DNA from: Bradyrhizobium sp. SSBR45G
Lineage (GTDB): Bacteria; Pseudomonadota; Alphaproteobacteria; Rhizobiales; Xanthobacteraceae
NCBI RefSeq assembly: GCF_030159255.1
Contig: NZ_BSCT01000048.1
Coordinates: 1 to 50,805, forward strand
Direction: 5' to 3'
Length of the DNA: 50,805 bases
The position numbers and the translations under genes were made by a program. Positions 1-7,882 of this stretch are shown here, in pieces. Within the stretch, counting starts at the first letter, position 1, and each line of letters begins with the position of its first letter. Below the pieces are notes generated by a model that had not been told where the DNA came from, did not search any database, and was given only the letters and a program-made list of their open reading frames with translations.

Positions 1-300
1 CCCCCGCGGCGTAAGCTCAGCTGCGAACTCAAATTGGCTCACAAGCTCTACGGCAAGCTACGAGCTCCGCTGTCGTCTCGGCCTTGAGCCAGGACCCATC
101 CCCCGCCCCGGAGCGATTTGAGGCAGGCTGGTCGTTCGGACCTCGCGCCGGCGTTTGCCACCGCGTGGATCACTAGTCGGCGCCGCTACGCGCGTTGCGC
201 GTCACGGCTTGCCCGGGAGGACAGTGGTGGGGCAATCGGATTCACGGCTCAAACAGCGATTGACATGAGGACGTCATCTCGCGGCTGATCAGGCCCGAGC
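1..300. other. Leading intergenic stretch, no supported gene
   Basis: I see no open frame with coding character, no tRNA-like cloverleaf and no clear promoter here. The stretch may be the tail of a gene lying before the window or plain intergenic DNA. It runs into the palindromic repeat that begins near 331. Confidence 0.4.
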
Positions 301-330
301 TCTGCGATCAGGTCGTCCCTCTCGAGATGA

Positions 331-690
331 GAGGGCGCAGGGAATGCCGGGTGAAGGCCTCACCCATGGCCCGCCTGCGAAAAAAATGCAGGCGGCAGGT
401 ACCACAGGTGCAGCCGATCACCGGCATTCCCTGCGCGATGGTCTCACGCTTATACGCAGTCTCCCTGGTGCGCCGGGCTTTCTGGCCACCATGATCCGCA
501 CGGCGCGTTGGCGCCGTCGCGAACGTAACACCAGCTTCGGGGTGTCAGGACGCTGCGACTTCACGTCCGCAAGGGATCGTTCGTCCGCATGCCCTCATCG
601 AGCCTGCTGCGAACCCTCGCGGCCACCGCATCCCCGCCTCGCGTGTCGTGACGATCGCGCGCAACGCCCCTTTCGTTGAGGCGGGATGGC
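331..690. repeat. Nested palindromic dispersed repeat element
   Basis: A perfect 16-bp inverted repeat (GCGCAGGGAATGCCGG at 335-350 and its complement at 421-436) encloses a second perfect 8-bp hairpin (CCGCCTGC at 371-378, GCAGGCGG at 388-395) whose loop is an A-rich run. The roughly 250 bp that follow, up to about 690, look like the rest of the same element. From memory, closely similar stretches recur many times in Bradyrhizobium and Rhodopseudomonas genomes and are often mis-annotated as small proteins. The 111-codon frame at 344-679 has the odd Arg/Pro/His-rich composition of such an artefact and I do not call it a gene. Boundaries are approximate. Confidence 0.6.
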
Positions 691-828
691 GGGAGATAAG
701 CACGAATTCCGAATAAGCGAAAGAGAAATCTTCTGGGAAACGGAAATTTCTTGAAGGGTGCGGTCAGATCGCATTCAATGTCCGACGGAACGCGGCCGGC
801 CCGCGGAGTCCAGGAGCAGAGATGCCGC

Positions 829-1284
829 ATGTTGATCGAGCACGAGACGTTCGGGCCGGAGACCGGTCCGCCACGCGGCCGCTCGTGGGATGACGCCGTG
901 TTTCGCTGGTGCAACTTCGCTCAGCTCGAGATCGAAGGGCAGATGATCGGTGGCGCGCTGTTGGGCTGTGAACTGCGCGAGGTCGACTGGTACCGGGGTC
1001 TGTTCAATACAACGCTGATCTCGCACACCACCTTCAAGAGCTGCATCTTCCGCGGCACGTCATTGGGCAGCTGCGAGCTCGTGGTCTGCCGCTTCGAAGA
1101 CTGCCGCTTCGTGCTCGATAATCTCCAGGGTCCATGCAAGGTCGAGAATTGTGTCGTCGTCGAAACTGCGTTCGACAGGTGCGAGTTCATTCGCGAGAGT
1201 CCGCGCCACACACCGGTTTTCGTCAATTCGCGTTGGTATGGCTGCACACGACGGGAGTGCTCTGGGCTCGAAGGCATATTCTGA
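829..1284 (+). CDS. Small pentapeptide-repeat protein
   Basis: A protein of 151 aa. After about 30 residues the sequence falls into a five-residue rhythm with Leu/Phe at the centre and small or Cys residues before it (GCELREVDW, TTFKSCIF, CRFEDCRF, TAFDRCEF). This is typical of a right-handed quadrilateral beta-helix. The family has many roles and the sequence does not point to one. I chose the ATG at 829 because an AGGAG lies 12 bases upstream. In-frame starts at 778 and 751 would add 17-26 residues of low-complexity character. It is rich in Cys for a cytoplasmic pentapeptide protein. No signal peptide or membrane segment is seen. It stands alone, with no operon partner. Confidence 0.7.
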   Translation: MLIEHETFGPETGPPRGRSWDDAVFRWCNFAQLEIEGQMIGGALLGCELREVDWYRGLFNTTLISHTTFKSCIFRGTSLGSCELVVCRFEDCRFVLDNLQGPCKVENCVVVETAFDRCEFIRESPRHTPVFVNSRWYGCTRRECSGLEGIF

Positions 1285-1365
1285 TCCGAGCGCTCGTGTG
1301 GCGGTTTGGTCATCTGCTGAATTGTCCAGATCCATGGAGTTTGCTGCTTAAGGAAAGGCGGGGGT

Positions 1366-1398
1366 TTGACAAAGCGCGACCAGGCGCTTCTTATATAA
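1366..1398 (+). promoter_or_regulatory. Possible promoter of the PAN-domain gene
   Basis: TTGACA at 1366-1371 is followed by an AT-rich TATATAA at 1392-1398. The spacing is 20 bp or more, longer than the usual 17, so either the spacing is suboptimal or the true -35 is different. It lies 25-60 bases before the start of the downstream gene. Confidence 0.3.
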
Positions 1399-1423
1399 AC
1401 GCGCAAGTTGACAGGAGGCTGCC

Positions 1424-1756
1424 ATGCATCTTCGTCACTCGACGGCCGCGACGGCGGTTCTGCTCGTTTCGCTGCTTGCCTCGCCCGCTTCGGCGAACGA
1501 CGCCTTCTCCACCAGTATCGACCGTCCCGGCGGCGACTACCGCAGTTTCGACACGTTCGACGATGCGCAGGCCTGCCGGCAGACCTGTACCCGCGAGATG
1601 CCGCGATGTCGCGCCTGGACCTACGTCAAGGCGCCGACCTTCTGGCACGGGCTGCAGCAGCCGCCGGCTCGCTGCTGGCTGAAGCGCGTTGTGCCGCGCG
1701 CGCGGGCCAATCCGTGCTGCATCTCCGGTGTCTCCGGTGGCCAGAGGATCGATTAG
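1424..1756 (+). CDS. Secreted PAN/Apple-domain protein
   Basis: A 110-aa protein. Residues 1-24 form a Sec signal peptide (hydrophobic TAVLLVSLLASPASA, cleavage before NDAF). The mature part has the PAN_4-like pattern seen in many alphaproteobacterial secreted proteins: a DRPGGDYRSFD opening, then AQACRQTC, CRAWTY, RCWLK and the C-terminal CCISG. The six Cys would form disulfides in the periplasm. PAN modules bind protein or carbohydrate; the ligand here is unknown. AGGAGG stands 5 bases before the ATG, giving a secure start. No obvious partner genes. Confidence 0.8.
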   Translation: MHLRHSTAATAVLLVSLLASPASANDAFSTSIDRPGGDYRSFDTFDDAQACRQTCTREMPRCRAWTYVKAPTFWHGLQQPPARCWLKRVVPRARANPCCISGVSGGQRID

Positions 1757-1867
1757 GGTCGTGGGGCAGGACGCGAGGCGGCGCCTGCGCCCGACCCGAC
1801 ACACCGTCCATATGATGAGGTTCGACGTCGCGGCACGGCCGCCTGAATTCGCAGCCACGGATCACAC

Positions 1868-1902
1868 GCGCCCCTCAAAAATGAGTTGCGCACCTCAAAA
1901 AT
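1868..1902 (+). promoter_or_regulatory. 20-bp-period direct repeats before the LacI-family gene
   Basis: Two near-identical 15-mers of the form GCGCnCCTCAAAAAT lie at 1868-1882 and 1888-1902, exactly 20 bp apart. That puts them on the same helical face. They lie 34 bases before the regulator's ATG. This looks like a binding site for a dimer or tandem binder. It differs from the palindromic operators usual for LacI proteins, so another factor may use it. Confidence 0.45.
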
Positions 1903-1935
1903 AGCGCTAAGTTCCTCAACCTCAAGGGGAGGAGC

Positions 1936-2964
1936 ATGGACGCACCGCTGACATTGCGGGACATTGCGCGGCAGGCGGGCGTGAGCCTCGCCACGGTCGA
2001 TCGCGTGCTGCACAATCGGCCGGGCGTGCGTCCGGACACGGTGCGGCGCGTCAAGGATGCGATGACGCGCAGCGCGTTCCAGCCGCATGCGGCGGCCTCC
2101 GAGCTGGCGCGTGCGCGTGCGAGGCGCTTCGCTTTCGTGATGCCCTCCGGCGCCAACCCGTTCATGCAGCAGATCCAGGTGCAGCTCGGCGAGATGGCGA
2201 GCTGGATGGCCGCGCGCCGGCTCTCAGTCGATGTTGTGACCACCGATGTGTTCGATCCGGCCGTGCTGGCCGGCAAGCTCGAAGATCTGGTCGGCCGGGT
2301 CGACGGCGCCGCCGTGGTCGCACTCGACCATCCGAGCGTGCGCGCGGCGATCAACGATCTCGTCGAGTCCGGAGCCAAGGTGGTGACGCTGGTGTCGGAC
2401 GTGCCGTCGTCGCGGCGGCACCATTATGTCGGCATCGACAATATCGCGGCGGGCCGGACCGCAGGCGCGCTGGTCGGGCGTTTCGCCGGCGGCAGGACGG
2501 GGCGGATCGCGATCATGGCGGGGTCGCAGGCCCTGCGCGACCATGCCGAGCGCATCTTCGGCTTCAGCCAGGTGATGGCGGGTGAGTTTCGACAACTCGA
2601 GGTTTTAGCGGTCGCTGAGGGGCATGACGAGGATGATCGTTCAGAGCACCTCATGCGCCAGCTGCTGGCCGCGCATCGCGACATCATCGGTCTCTACAAT
2701 GTGGGCGCCGGCACGGCAGGCGTCGCCAAGGCGCTAACGGAGTCCGGACGCGCCGGCGACGTCGCCTTCGTCGGGCACGACGTGACCGCGGTGACGCGCA
2801 AGCTGCTTTTGAATGGCGTGATGGATGCTGCGATCTCGCAGAACCCGGGGCACGAGGCGCGCTCCGCGGTGCGTGTGCTGCTGGCGCTGGCGCGCGGCGA
2901 GCCGATCCTGAGCGAACAGGAAATGATCCGCATCGACATCGTGATGCGGGACAATCTGCCGTAA
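1936..2964 (+). CDS. LacI-family transcriptional regulator of the pentose module
   Basis: A 342-aa protein. Residues 6-43 are a classic LacI helix-turn-helix (LRDIARQAGVS, LATVDRVLHNRPGV). From about 60 onward it is a periplasmic-binding-protein-like effector domain of the sugar-binding type (FAFVMPSG opening, VDGAAVVALDHP, VTLVSDVP, HYVGIDN, VAFVGHD). A GGGGAGGAG stands just before the ATG. It is encoded immediately upstream of xylulokinase, xylose isomerase and a sugar ABC transporter on the same strand. The likely job is sugar-responsive repression of that operon, with a pentose as inducer; this is inferred from position. Length and domain order are normal for the family. Confidence 0.88.
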   Translation: MDAPLTLRDIARQAGVSLATVDRVLHNRPGVRPDTVRRVKDAMTRSAFQPHAAASELARARARRFAFVMPSGANPFMQQIQVQLGEMASWMAARRLSVDVVTTDVFDPAVLAGKLEDLVGRVDGAAVVALDHPSVRAAINDLVESGAKVVTLVSDVPSSRRHHYVGIDNIAAGRTAGALVGRFAGGRTGRIAIMAGSQALRDHAERIFGFSQVMAGEFRQLEVLAVAEGHDEDDRSEHLMRQLLAAHRDIIGLYNVGAGTAGVAKALTESGRAGDVAFVGHDVTAVTRKLLLNGVMDAAISQNPGHEARSAVRVLLALARGEPILSEQEMIRIDIVMRDNLP

Positions 2965-3091
2965 GCTGGGCGGCCGCGGCTGACGCGGTCGAACCAGTCA
3001 TGGAAGTAGACGGACGTGAAATGAGTGGGCCCAGGTTTCGAAGCGACGCAGATCGCTCACGACCGGGTGACCCGTGTGGGAGGAGTGAGTC

Positions 3092-4549
3092 GTGTTTCTC
3101 GGACTGGATGTCGGCACATCCGGCGTGAAGGCCGTGCTGGAGGACGAGTCGGGCGCGCTGGTCGCGAGCGCGTCGCGTCCGCTGGCGCTGTCGCATCCGC
3201 AGCCGCTGTGGTCGGAGCAGAATCCGGATCACTGGGTCGAGGCGACGCTTGGCGCCGTCGACGATCTCGCCCGCCTCCATCCGCGCGAGCTGGCGGCCGT
3301 GCGCGGCATCGGCCTGTCCGGCCAGATGCATGGCGCCACCTTGCTCGGCCGCGATGGCCGGCCGCTGCGTCCGGCGATCCTGTGGAACGACGGCCGCTCG
3401 CAAGGCGAATGCGCCGAGCTGGAGCGGCGCTGTCCGCAGCTGCACGCGATCGCCGGCAATCTCGCAATGCCCGGCTTCACCGCGCCGAAGCTCGTCTGGG
3501 TGGCGAAGCACGAACCGAAGATCTTTGCTGACGTCGCGAAGGTGCTGCTGCCGAAGGCCTATGTGCGCTATCGGCTGTCCGGCGAGATGGTCGAGGACAT
3601 GTCGGATGCCGCCGGCACATTGTGGCTCGACGTCGGCGCGCGGCGCTGGTCCGAGGCGCTGCTGGCGGCGACGGGACTCGGTCTCGCTCACATGCCGCGG
3701 CTGGTCGAAGGTAACGAGCCGAGCGCGATGTTGTCGCGCGAGCTGGCGCAGCGCTGGGGCATGAGCGGCGATGTCGTGATCGCCGGCGGCGCCGGCGACA
3801 ATGCCGCCAGCGCGATCGGCCTCGGCGCGATCACGCCCGGCGATGCGTTCCTGTCGCTCGGCACATCGGGCGTGCTGTTCCGCGTCACCGACCGCTTCGC
3901 GCCGGCGCCGGAGGCCGCCGTGCACGCCTTCTGCCATGCGCTCGGCGGGCTCTGGCACCAGATGGGCGTGATGCTGTCGGCGGCGGCCTCGCTGTCCTGG
4001 CTCGCCCGCATTCTCGAAATGCCGGAAGCCGAGCTGCTGGCGCCGCTCGGGACGAGCGTTGCGCGCCCGAGCCCGGTGCAGTTCCTGCCTTATCTCGACG
4101 GCGAGCGGACGCCGCATAATGACGCGCATGCCGCCGGTGCCCTTGTCGGCCTGCGCAGCGCGGCGTCGCGTAGCGATCTCGTGCAGGCGGTGCTGGAAGG
4201 CGTGGCCTTTGCCGCGCGTGACATGCTCGCCGCGCTTGGCCGCAGCGCGCAGCCGATTCCCGAGATCGATCTCGTCGGCGGCGGCTCGCGCTCTCTGCTG
4301 TGGGCGCAGATCATGGCCGACGTGCTCGGTGTCACCGTGCACCGCGTCGAGGAGGGCGAGGTCGGCGCCGCCATCGGCGCGGCACGGCTCGGCCGCCTCG
4401 CTGCGACCGGCGCCGCGCCCGCTGAGGTCTGTCGCAAGCCGCGGCGGCTGCAAAGTTTCACCCCGCGTGCCGCACAGCGCGCCGCCTATGACGACGCCTA
4501 TGCGCATTGGCGCAAGCTCTATCCTGCTCTCAAGGAGTGTCACCCGTGA
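3092..4549 (+). CDS. xylB: Xylulokinase
   Basis: A 485-aa FGGY-family sugar kinase that phosphorylates D-xylulose to xylulose 5-phosphate, feeding the pentose phosphate pathway. Visible motifs are the N-terminal phosphate loop FLGLDVGTSGVK (2-13), the sugar-site GLSGQMHG (74-81), ILWNDGRS (96-103), and GGAGDN with the likely catalytic base Asp236. The C-terminal ATPase lobe has LVGGGSRS and GAAIGAARLG. The start is GTG with GGGAGGAG upstream. Its stop overlaps the start of xylose isomerase by 4 nt (GTGA), so the two are translationally coupled. Adjacency to xylA makes xylulose the likely substrate rather than another FGGY sugar. Confidence 0.93.
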   Translation: MFLGLDVGTSGVKAVLEDESGALVASASRPLALSHPQPLWSEQNPDHWVEATLGAVDDLARLHPRELAAVRGIGLSGQMHGATLLGRDGRPLRPAILWNDGRSQGECAELERRCPQLHAIAGNLAMPGFTAPKLVWVAKHEPKIFADVAKVLLPKAYVRYRLSGEMVEDMSDAAGTLWLDVGARRWSEALLAATGLGLAHMPRLVEGNEPSAMLSRELAQRWGMSGDVVIAGGAGDNAASAIGLGAITPGDAFLSLGTSGVLFRVTDRFAPAPEAAVHAFCHALGGLWHQMGVMLSAAASLSWLARILEMPEAELLAPLGTSVARPSPVQFLPYLDGERTPHNDAHAAGALVGLRSAASRSDLVQAVLEGVAFAARDMLAALGRSAQPIPEIDLVGGGSRSLLWAQIMADVLGVTVHRVEEGEVGAAIGAARLGRLAATGAAPAEVCRKPRRLQSFTPRAAQRAAYDDAYAHWRKLYPALKECHP

Positions 4550-5868
4550 ACGTCCAGGCTCCCTTCTTCCAGACCGGCGCGACCGTGGCCTATGGCGGCC
4601 CGGAGTCGCGCAGCCCGCTGTCGTTCCGCTGGTACGACAAGGACCGGATCATCCGCGGCAAGCGGATGGAGGATCATCTGCGCTTCGCGGTCTGCTACTG
4701 GCATTCGTTCTGCTGGCCGGGCAGCGATCCGTTCGGCGGCGAGACGTTTCTGCGGCCGTGGCAGCACGGCAACGACGCGCTCGCAATGGCGCGCGCCAAG
4801 GCCGACGTTGCCTTCGAGCTGTTCCGCCTGCTCGACGTGCCGTTCTTCACCTTCCACGACGTCGACGCCGCGCCGGAGGGCGCGACGCTGAAGGAGTCGG
4901 TTGCCAACCTCAACGCCATCGGCGACCTGTTCGAGCAGAAGATGGCCTCGGCCAAGGTGCGGCTGCTGTGGGGCACGGCGAACCTGTTCTCGCATCGCCG
5001 CTACATGGCGGGCGCCGCGACCAACCCCGATCCGGATGTCTTCACCTATGCGGCCGGCCAGGTGCGCGCCGCGCTCGAGGTGACGCATCGGCTCGGCGGC
5101 GCCAACTACGTGCTGTGGGGCGGCCGCGAGGGCTATGAGACCCTGCTCAACACCGATTTGAAGCGCGAGCTCGACCAGCTCGGCCGTTTCGTCGCGCTGG
5201 TCGTCGAACACAAGCACAAGATCGGCTTCAAGGGCCCGCTGCTGATCGAGCCGAAGCCGAAGGAGCCGACCAAGCATCAGTATGATTTCGACGTCGCCAC
5301 CTGCTACGGCTTCCTGCAGCGCTATGATCTGCTTGACGACGTCAAGCTCAACATCGAGCAGAACCACGCCATCCTCGCCGGCCATTCGTTCCAGCACGAA
5401 ATCGCCCTGGCGCAGGCGCTCGGCGTGTTCGGCTCGCTCGACATCAACCGCGGCGACGATCTGCTGGGCTGGGACACCGACCAGTTCGCGATGAACGTGC
5501 CCGAGCTGGCGCTGGTGTTCCACGACATGCTCAAGGGCGGCGGCTTCACCACTGGCGGGTTGAACTTCGATGCCAAGATCCGGCGGCAGTCGATCGATCC
5601 GGACGATCTGCTGCACGCCCATGTCGGCTCGATGGATGCCTGCGCGCGGGCCTTGATTGCGGCGGACGCGATGCTGGAAGAGGAGGCGCTGACGGCGCCG
5701 CTCACGGCCCGCTATGCCGGCTGGGAGGCTGAGGAGGGGCAGGCGATCCTCGCCGGCCGCCGTTCGCTCGCCGAGCTCGCCGACCGCGCCGTCAACACCG
5801 GCCTCGATCCGCAGCCGCGCTCCGGCCGGCAGGAATATCTCGAAAGCGTGGTGAACCGCTATGTCTGA
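4546..5868 (+). CDS. xylA: Xylose isomerase
   Basis: A 440-aa protein, the normal class II length, converting D-xylose to D-xylulose with two divalent metals. Signature segments include FTFHDVDAAPEG with catalytic His104, the WGGREGYETLLNTD strand, LIEPKPKEPTKHQYDFD carrying metal-ligand Glu, and NIEQNHAILAGHSFQHE and GGLNFDAKIRR for the second metal. The GTG at 4546 is chosen over an upstream in-frame ATG because AAGGAG is 9 bases before it, it overlaps the kinase stop by 4 nt, and the protein then begins like its homologues. The 3' end overlaps the ABC ATPase start by 8 nt. Confidence 0.95.
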   Translation: MNVQAPFFQTGATVAYGGPESRSPLSFRWYDKDRIIRGKRMEDHLRFAVCYWHSFCWPGSDPFGGETFLRPWQHGNDALAMARAKADVAFELFRLLDVPFFTFHDVDAAPEGATLKESVANLNAIGDLFEQKMASAKVRLLWGTANLFSHRRYMAGAATNPDPDVFTYAAGQVRAALEVTHRLGGANYVLWGGREGYETLLNTDLKRELDQLGRFVALVVEHKHKIGFKGPLLIEPKPKEPTKHQYDFDVATCYGFLQRYDLLDDVKLNIEQNHAILAGHSFQHEIALAQALGVFGSLDINRGDDLLGWDTDQFAMNVPELALVFHDMLKGGGFTTGGLNFDAKIRRQSIDPDDLLHAHVGSMDACARALIAADAMLEEEALTAPLTARYAGWEAEEGQAILAGRRSLAELADRAVNTGLDPQPRSGRQEYLESVVNRYV

Positions 5869-6670
5869 TAACAGCAGCCTGCGCGCAATGACCAACGAAA
5901 CGATGGCCGCGGCGATCAGCACGGCTGCGCAGCCGGTGCTGGAGCTGAAAGGCATCGGCAAGCAGTTCGGCGCGATCCGCGCGCTGCACGGCGTTGATCT
6001 CACGATCGGCGCCGGCGAGGTGGTCGGCCTGATGGGCGACAATGGCGCCGGCAAGTCGACCCTGGTGCGCATCATCGCCGGCAATTTTCCGCCGAGCCAG
6101 GGCACCATCCAATTCTGCGGCCGCGAGGTGCATTTCCATCGCCCGATGGATTCGCGCAGCATCGGCATCGAGGTGGTCTACCAGGATCTCGCGCTCGCCA
6201 ACAATCTCACCGCCGCGGCCAACGTCTTTCTCGGCCGCGAGCTGAAGCGCAATTTCGGTCCGCTGGTGCTGCTCGACCACAAGGGCATGGAGGCGCGCGC
6301 GCTGGAGCTGTTCCGCGAGCTGCGCTCGGAGACGCGGCCGCACGACCTCGTCAAGGACATGTCGGGCGGCCAGCGCCAGGCGGTGGCGATCGCGCGCACG
6401 CGGCTGTCCAACGCGAAGCTCGTGATGATGGACGAGCCGACGGCTGCGATCTCGGTGCGCCAGGTCGAGCAGGTGCTGAGCCTGATCCACCGCCTCAAGG
6501 AGCAGGGCATCGCCGTGATCCTGATCTCGCACCGCATGCCCGACATCTTTGCGGTGTGTGATCGCGTCGTCGTCATGCGGCGCGGCGAGAAGAAGGCGGA
6601 CAAGCCGGTCGGCCAGACCAGCCCGGACGAGGTCACCGCGCTGATCACTGGCGCAAAGGAGGCTGCGTGA
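5861..6670 (+). CDS. Sugar ABC transporter ATP-binding protein
   Basis: A 269-aa single-domain ABC ATPase that would power sugar import. Walker A is GDNGAGKST (59-67), the signature is MSGGQRQ (167-173), Walker B is VMMDEPTAA with Asp191, and the H-loop is in ILISHRMPD. The DEPTAA and HRM motifs are typical of the carbohydrate-uptake CUT2 class. CUT2 ATPases such as XylG or RbsA usually carry two ATPase halves in about 500 aa. This one has a single half, as in the FrcA-type systems of rhizobia, so two copies would form the dimer. The start overlaps xylA by 8 nt. Internal starts at residues 10 and 15 are alternatives because the N-terminus is longer than needed. Confidence 0.9.
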   Translation: MSDNSSLRAMTNETMAAAISTAAQPVLELKGIGKQFGAIRALHGVDLTIGAGEVVGLMGDNGAGKSTLVRIIAGNFPPSQGTIQFCGREVHFHRPMDSRSIGIEVVYQDLALANNLTAAANVFLGRELKRNFGPLVLLDHKGMEARALELFRELRSETRPHDLVKDMSGGQRQAVAIARTRLSNAKLVMMDEPTAAISVRQVEQVLSLIHRLKEQGIAVILISHRMPDIFAVCDRVVVMRRGEKKADKPVGQTSPDEVTALITGAKEAA

Positions 6671-7767
6671 TGTCTGTTCCTTCGGAGACTCCGGTGCCGA
6701 GCAGCGAAGTCACCTTCACCAATGTCGGTGCCATCAGATGGTGGAATCGCGGCGTGTTCGCCTCGCAGACGGCCTACGTGACCCTGGCGCTGATCGCGCT
6801 CATCATCCTGATGAGCTTCGCCAGCCCTTATTTCCTCACGGAAGGCAATCTGCAGAACGTCGCCAAGAACTTCTCCTTCATCGCCATCGCCACGCTCGGC
6901 ATCACCTTCGTGATCATCACCGGCGGCATCGACCTCTCCGTCGGCTCGCTGATGTGCTTCGCGGCGATGATCACCTCCATGGTGATGGTGACGCTGTCGA
7001 CCCCCGGCGCGCCGCTGTCGTCGCTGTTCGTGCATCTCGCGGCCGACGGCAAGACCGTGGTCGCCAACGTGCCCGGCCTGATCCTGATCGTTTCGGTGCT
7101 GGCGGGCCTCGCCGTGTCGGTGCTCGTCGGGCTCGTCAACGGCATATGCATTGCCGTCATCGGCCTGTCGCCGTTCGTGACCACGCTCGGCATGCTGTCG
7201 ATCGTGCGCGGTCTCGCCTACGTCATTTCCAACGGCCGGGGCAGCTTCCCCGGCGGTCCCGACGCCGATTATTTCTACGCACTCACCTCCGGCGATGTCT
7301 ATGACGTGCCTGCGCCGTTCATCTACCTGATCGCGCTGGCGCTGGTGATGGCCGTAGTGCTGCATCACAGCGCGTTCGGCCGCCATGTGTTCGCGATCGG
7401 CGGCAACGAGAAGGCCGCGGAGCTGACGGGCATCTCGGTGACGCGCGTCAAGATCGAGGTCTATGTGATCGGCGCGGTCGCCGCCGGCCTGCAGGGCATC
7501 ATCATTTCCGGCTGGCTCGGCTCGGCGCCGGCCAACATGGCGACGTCCTATGAGCTCAACGTGATCGCGGCGGCCGTGATCGGCGGCGCCAATCTCGCCG
7601 GCGGCATCGGCGGTCCGCTCGGCGCCATCGTCGGCTGCGTGCTGCTCGAGGTCATCAGGAACGGGCTGGTGCTGGCGCAGGTCAACTCCTACTGGCAGCA
7701 GACGCTGGTCGGCGTGATCATCATCGCCGCCGTGCTGGTCGATCGCATCCGCGCAAGACTGTTGTGA
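6670..7767 (+). CDS. Sugar ABC transporter permease
   Basis: A 365-aa inner-membrane permease of the CUT2 (RbsC/XylH/FrcC) type. About 30 hydrophilic residues are followed by eight or more hydrophobic segments. These include the family hallmark FVIITGGIDLSVGSL and the conserved loop FAIGGNEKAAELTGISV, which contacts the ATPase, then GGANLAGGIGGPLGA near the end. I prefer the ATG at 6670 because AAGGAGG sits 7 bases before it; the codon just before it (GTG, 6667) is a possible start too. It overlaps the ATPase stop by one base (TGATG). It should work with the ATPase upstream and the binding protein downstream. Confidence 0.9.
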   Translation: MSVPSETPVPSSEVTFTNVGAIRWWNRGVFASQTAYVTLALIALIILMSFASPYFLTEGNLQNVAKNFSFIAIATLGITFVIITGGIDLSVGSLMCFAAMITSMVMVTLSTPGAPLSSLFVHLAADGKTVVANVPGLILIVSVLAGLAVSVLVGLVNGICIAVIGLSPFVTTLGMLSIVRGLAYVISNGRGSFPGGPDADYFYALTSGDVYDVPAPFIYLIALALVMAVVLHHSAFGRHVFAIGGNEKAAELTGISVTRVKIEVYVIGAVAAGLQGIIISGWLGSAPANMATSYELNVIAAAVIGGANLAGGIGGPLGAIVGCVLLEVIRNGLVLAQVNSYWQQTLVGVIIIAAVLVDRIRARLL

Positions 7768-7802
7768 CGAAGGCTGCTGCGACGAAGGTTGCTGCGACGA
7801 GA
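7766..7802 (+). repeat. Short tandem repeat at the permease stop
   Basis: Two and a half copies of a 15-bp unit (GACGAAGGCTGCTGC, with one T/C change in copy two) run from 7766 to 7802. The first copy overlaps the permease stop codon. This looks like local slippage duplication and may be strain-variable. Confidence 0.6.
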
Positions 7803-7827
7803 TACTGTCCGGGATGTGACTGTTCAC

Positions 7828-7866
7828 GTCTATCCGCTCCCGGAACAGACAATCATCCGGATAGAC
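7828..7866 (+). promoter_or_regulatory. Intergenic stem-loop before the binding-protein gene
   Basis: A perfect 9-bp inverted repeat, GTCTATCCG at 7828-7836 and CGGATAGAC at 7858-7866, with a 21-nt loop. It ends just before the ribosome binding site of the binding-protein gene and has no T-run. Such hairpins between permease and binding-protein genes commonly act as RNA processing or stability elements that raise binding-protein expression. That role is inferred here. Confidence 0.5.
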
Positions 7867-7882
7867 ATGGAGGAGGGAAGCC

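Noticed and set aside
344..679. 111-codon plus-strand frame
   Set aside because: It lies in the nested palindromic repeat, has unusual Arg/Pro/His composition and no ribosome site; best explained as a repeat artefact.
2684..4543. 619-codon minus-strand frame opposite xylB
   Set aside because: A GC-rich antisense shadow of xylulokinase with Arg/Ala/His-rich, family-less sequence.
4507..4545. Upstream ATG for xylose isomerase
   Set aside because: It would add 13 residues read from inside the xylulokinase gene; the GTG at 4546 has the ribosome site and the usual 4-nt overlap.
7766..7802. Possible CRISPR or longer array
   Set aside because: Only two and a half adjacent 15-mers without spacers; a local duplication.
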